From assembly GCA_017399325.1 (NCBI GenBank), contig JAFQDY010000101.1, positions 1-7,322 on the forward strand: 7,322 nt of DNA, written 5' to 3'. Shown in pieces: positions 6,820 through 7,322 of this stretch (position 1 is its first letter; each line of letters opens with the position of its first letter). The translations under genes and the position numbers were made by a program. Under the pieces are notes generated by a model. That model did no database searches. It was not told the origin of the DNA and saw only the letters and a program-made list of their open reading frames with translations. This DNA is from Oscillospiraceae bacterium. Lineage in GTDB: Bacteria; Bacillota; Clostridia; Oscillospirales; Oscillospiraceae.

Positions 6820-6838
6820 GTGTCGATTTTATCGACAC
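6820..6838 (+). repeat. Perfect 8-bp dyad in the cooS leader, possible operator or RNA hairpin
   Basis: GTGTCGAT (6820-6827), three T bases, then ATCGACAC (6831-6838), a perfect inverted repeat. It lies about 10 to 28 bases downstream of the predicted transcript start and 16 bases before the ribosome binding site. No T-tract follows, so it is not a terminator. It could be a repressor operator or form a stem-loop in the messenger leader. The TGTCG/CGACA arms resemble those bound by the CO sensor CooA, but here they are 7 bases apart rather than the 6 I recall for CooA sites, and the position is downstream of the start. Confidence 0.65.
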
Positions 6839-6853
6839 GGAAATTATGTATAT

Positions 6854-6859
6854 AGGAGG
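6854..6859 (+). promoter_or_regulatory. Ribosome binding site that fixes the TTG start of cooS
   Basis: AGGAGG lies 8 bases before TTG at 6868. An in-frame TAG at 6853-6855 overlaps this site and rules out any start further upstream. The next in-frame ATG (6904) is 44 bases away from the site, too far to use it. Confidence 0.88.
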
Positions 6860-6867
6860 AAATCACA

Positions 6868-7322
6868 TTGAAGGATTGGGCATTTACTACGACTGTCGAG
6901 GAAATGGAAGCCGCTACCAATGAGCTGCTGGAAACCGCTCATAAAGTTGGCGCCGACACTTGGCAGCAACGCGTTAAGAATCAATCTCCCCACTGTGGAT
7001 TCGGCGAGGCCGGTACCTGCTGCCGTATCTGCTCCATGGGTCCCTGCCGTATCACCCCCAAGGCACCCCGCGGTATCTGCGGCTGCGACGTTCACGGTAT
7101 CGTCGCCCGTAACTACTTGATCTTCACCGCCGGCGGTGCTGCAACGCACTCCGACCACGGCCGCGAGATCATGCACACCCTGCACCAGACAAAAGAAGGC
7201 GGCAACTATCAGGTCAAAGACCCCGAGAAGTTGATCCGTATTGCAAAGGAATGGGGCGTTGAGACCGAAGGCAAGGACATTTACGATCTGGCTCACGAAA
7301 TGGCTGAGATCGGTCTGCTGGA
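6868..7322 (+). CDS. cooS: Anaerobic carbon monoxide dehydrogenase catalytic subunit, 3' partial
   Basis: Ni-Fe-S enzyme that interconverts CO and CO2 with electrons passed to ferredoxin or a partner protein, in the cytoplasm. Only the first 151 codons are in the window; full-length relatives have about 630 residues. The N-terminal cluster-binding region is clear: C43-GFGEAGT-C51-C52-RI-C55-SMGP-C60-RITPKAPRGI-C71. By comparison with known CO dehydrogenases, C43 and C51 bind the subunit-bridging D-cluster, and C52, C55, C60 and C71 bind the B-cluster. GIVARN (77-82) and AATHSDHGRE (91-100) continue the family pattern. The Ni-binding C-cluster residues lie beyond the window, so activity cannot be judged. 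The loop between C60 and C71 is three residues shorter than in Carboxydothermus CODH-II as I recall it. C73 adds a cysteine next to C71. Translation starts at TTG, supported by AGGAGG at 6854-6859. Whether it serves acetyl-CoA synthesis, CO oxidation or redox balance depends on genes outside the window. Confidence 0.95.
   Translation, partial: MKDWAFTTTVEEMEAATNELLETAHKVGADTWQQRVKNQSPHCGFGEAGTCCRICSMGPCRITPKAPRGICGCDVHGIVARNYLIFTAGGAATHSDHGREIMHTLHQTKEGGNYQVKDPEKLIRIAKEWGVETEGKDIYDLAHEMAEIGLL

Noticed and set aside
6820..6838. Dyad in the cooS leader as a transcription terminator
   Set aside because: The stem is short and is followed by CGGAAATTATG rather than a T-tract, and it lies downstream of the promoter that must serve cooS.
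6840..6867. ATG at 6846 as a start for cooS or a leader peptide
   Set aside because: It is out of frame with cooS and has no ribosome binding site of its own; the AGGAGG lies downstream of it.
6844..7296. Minus-strand open frame of 150 codons opposite cooS
   Set aside because: It is antisense to the conserved cysteine region of cooS, has no ribosome binding site I can see, and has the alanine-rich composition of a shadow frame.

Overview
The window looks like chromosome from an anaerobic member of the Clostridia. The evidence is strong AGGAGG-type ribosome binding sites, tightly packed and overlapping genes, the paired GlgC/GlgD form of ADP-glucose pyrophosphorylase, and an anaerobic Ni-Fe carbon monoxide dehydrogenase. 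A gut- or rumen-type Oscillospirales relative is my guess; the sequence does not settle it. Every gene I can support lies on the + strand.

Region 1 (1-3570) is the end of a glycogen synthesis operon. It holds glgC (5' end outside the window), then glgD, then glgA, which overlaps the glgD stop codon by four bases. A near-perfect intrinsic terminator closes it. GlgC makes ADP-glucose from glucose-1-phosphate and ATP. GlgD is a sequence-degenerate partner, probably regulatory. GlgA adds the glucose to the growing alpha-1,4-glucan.

Region 2 (3568-6710) is a second transcription unit. Its promoter starts directly in the tail of the glgA terminator. It encodes a cytoplasmic GH13 alpha-glucan hydrolase, an unrecognised 58-residue cysteine-rich protein, and a membrane pair of the LrgA/CidA and LrgB/CidB families. 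All four genes are separated by five bases or fewer or overlap, and a hairpin terminator follows. Synthesis and breakdown of intracellular glucan therefore sit side by side in separate units. The breakdown enzyme appears to be co-transcribed with a membrane pair whose relatives have been linked to pyruvate transport as well as to murein hydrolase control.

Region 3 (6711-7322) starts a third unit. It has a good sigma-A type promoter, a perfect 8-bp dyad just downstream of the expected transcription start, and the first 151 codons of a carbon monoxide dehydrogenase catalytic subunit (CooS) that begins with TTG. The gene runs off the window.

I found no mobile element, CRISPR array, tRNA or rRNA. 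Nothing here amounts to a clearly new system. The points most worth a second look are the cysteine-rich small protein and its operon setting, and the dyad elements in front of cooS.
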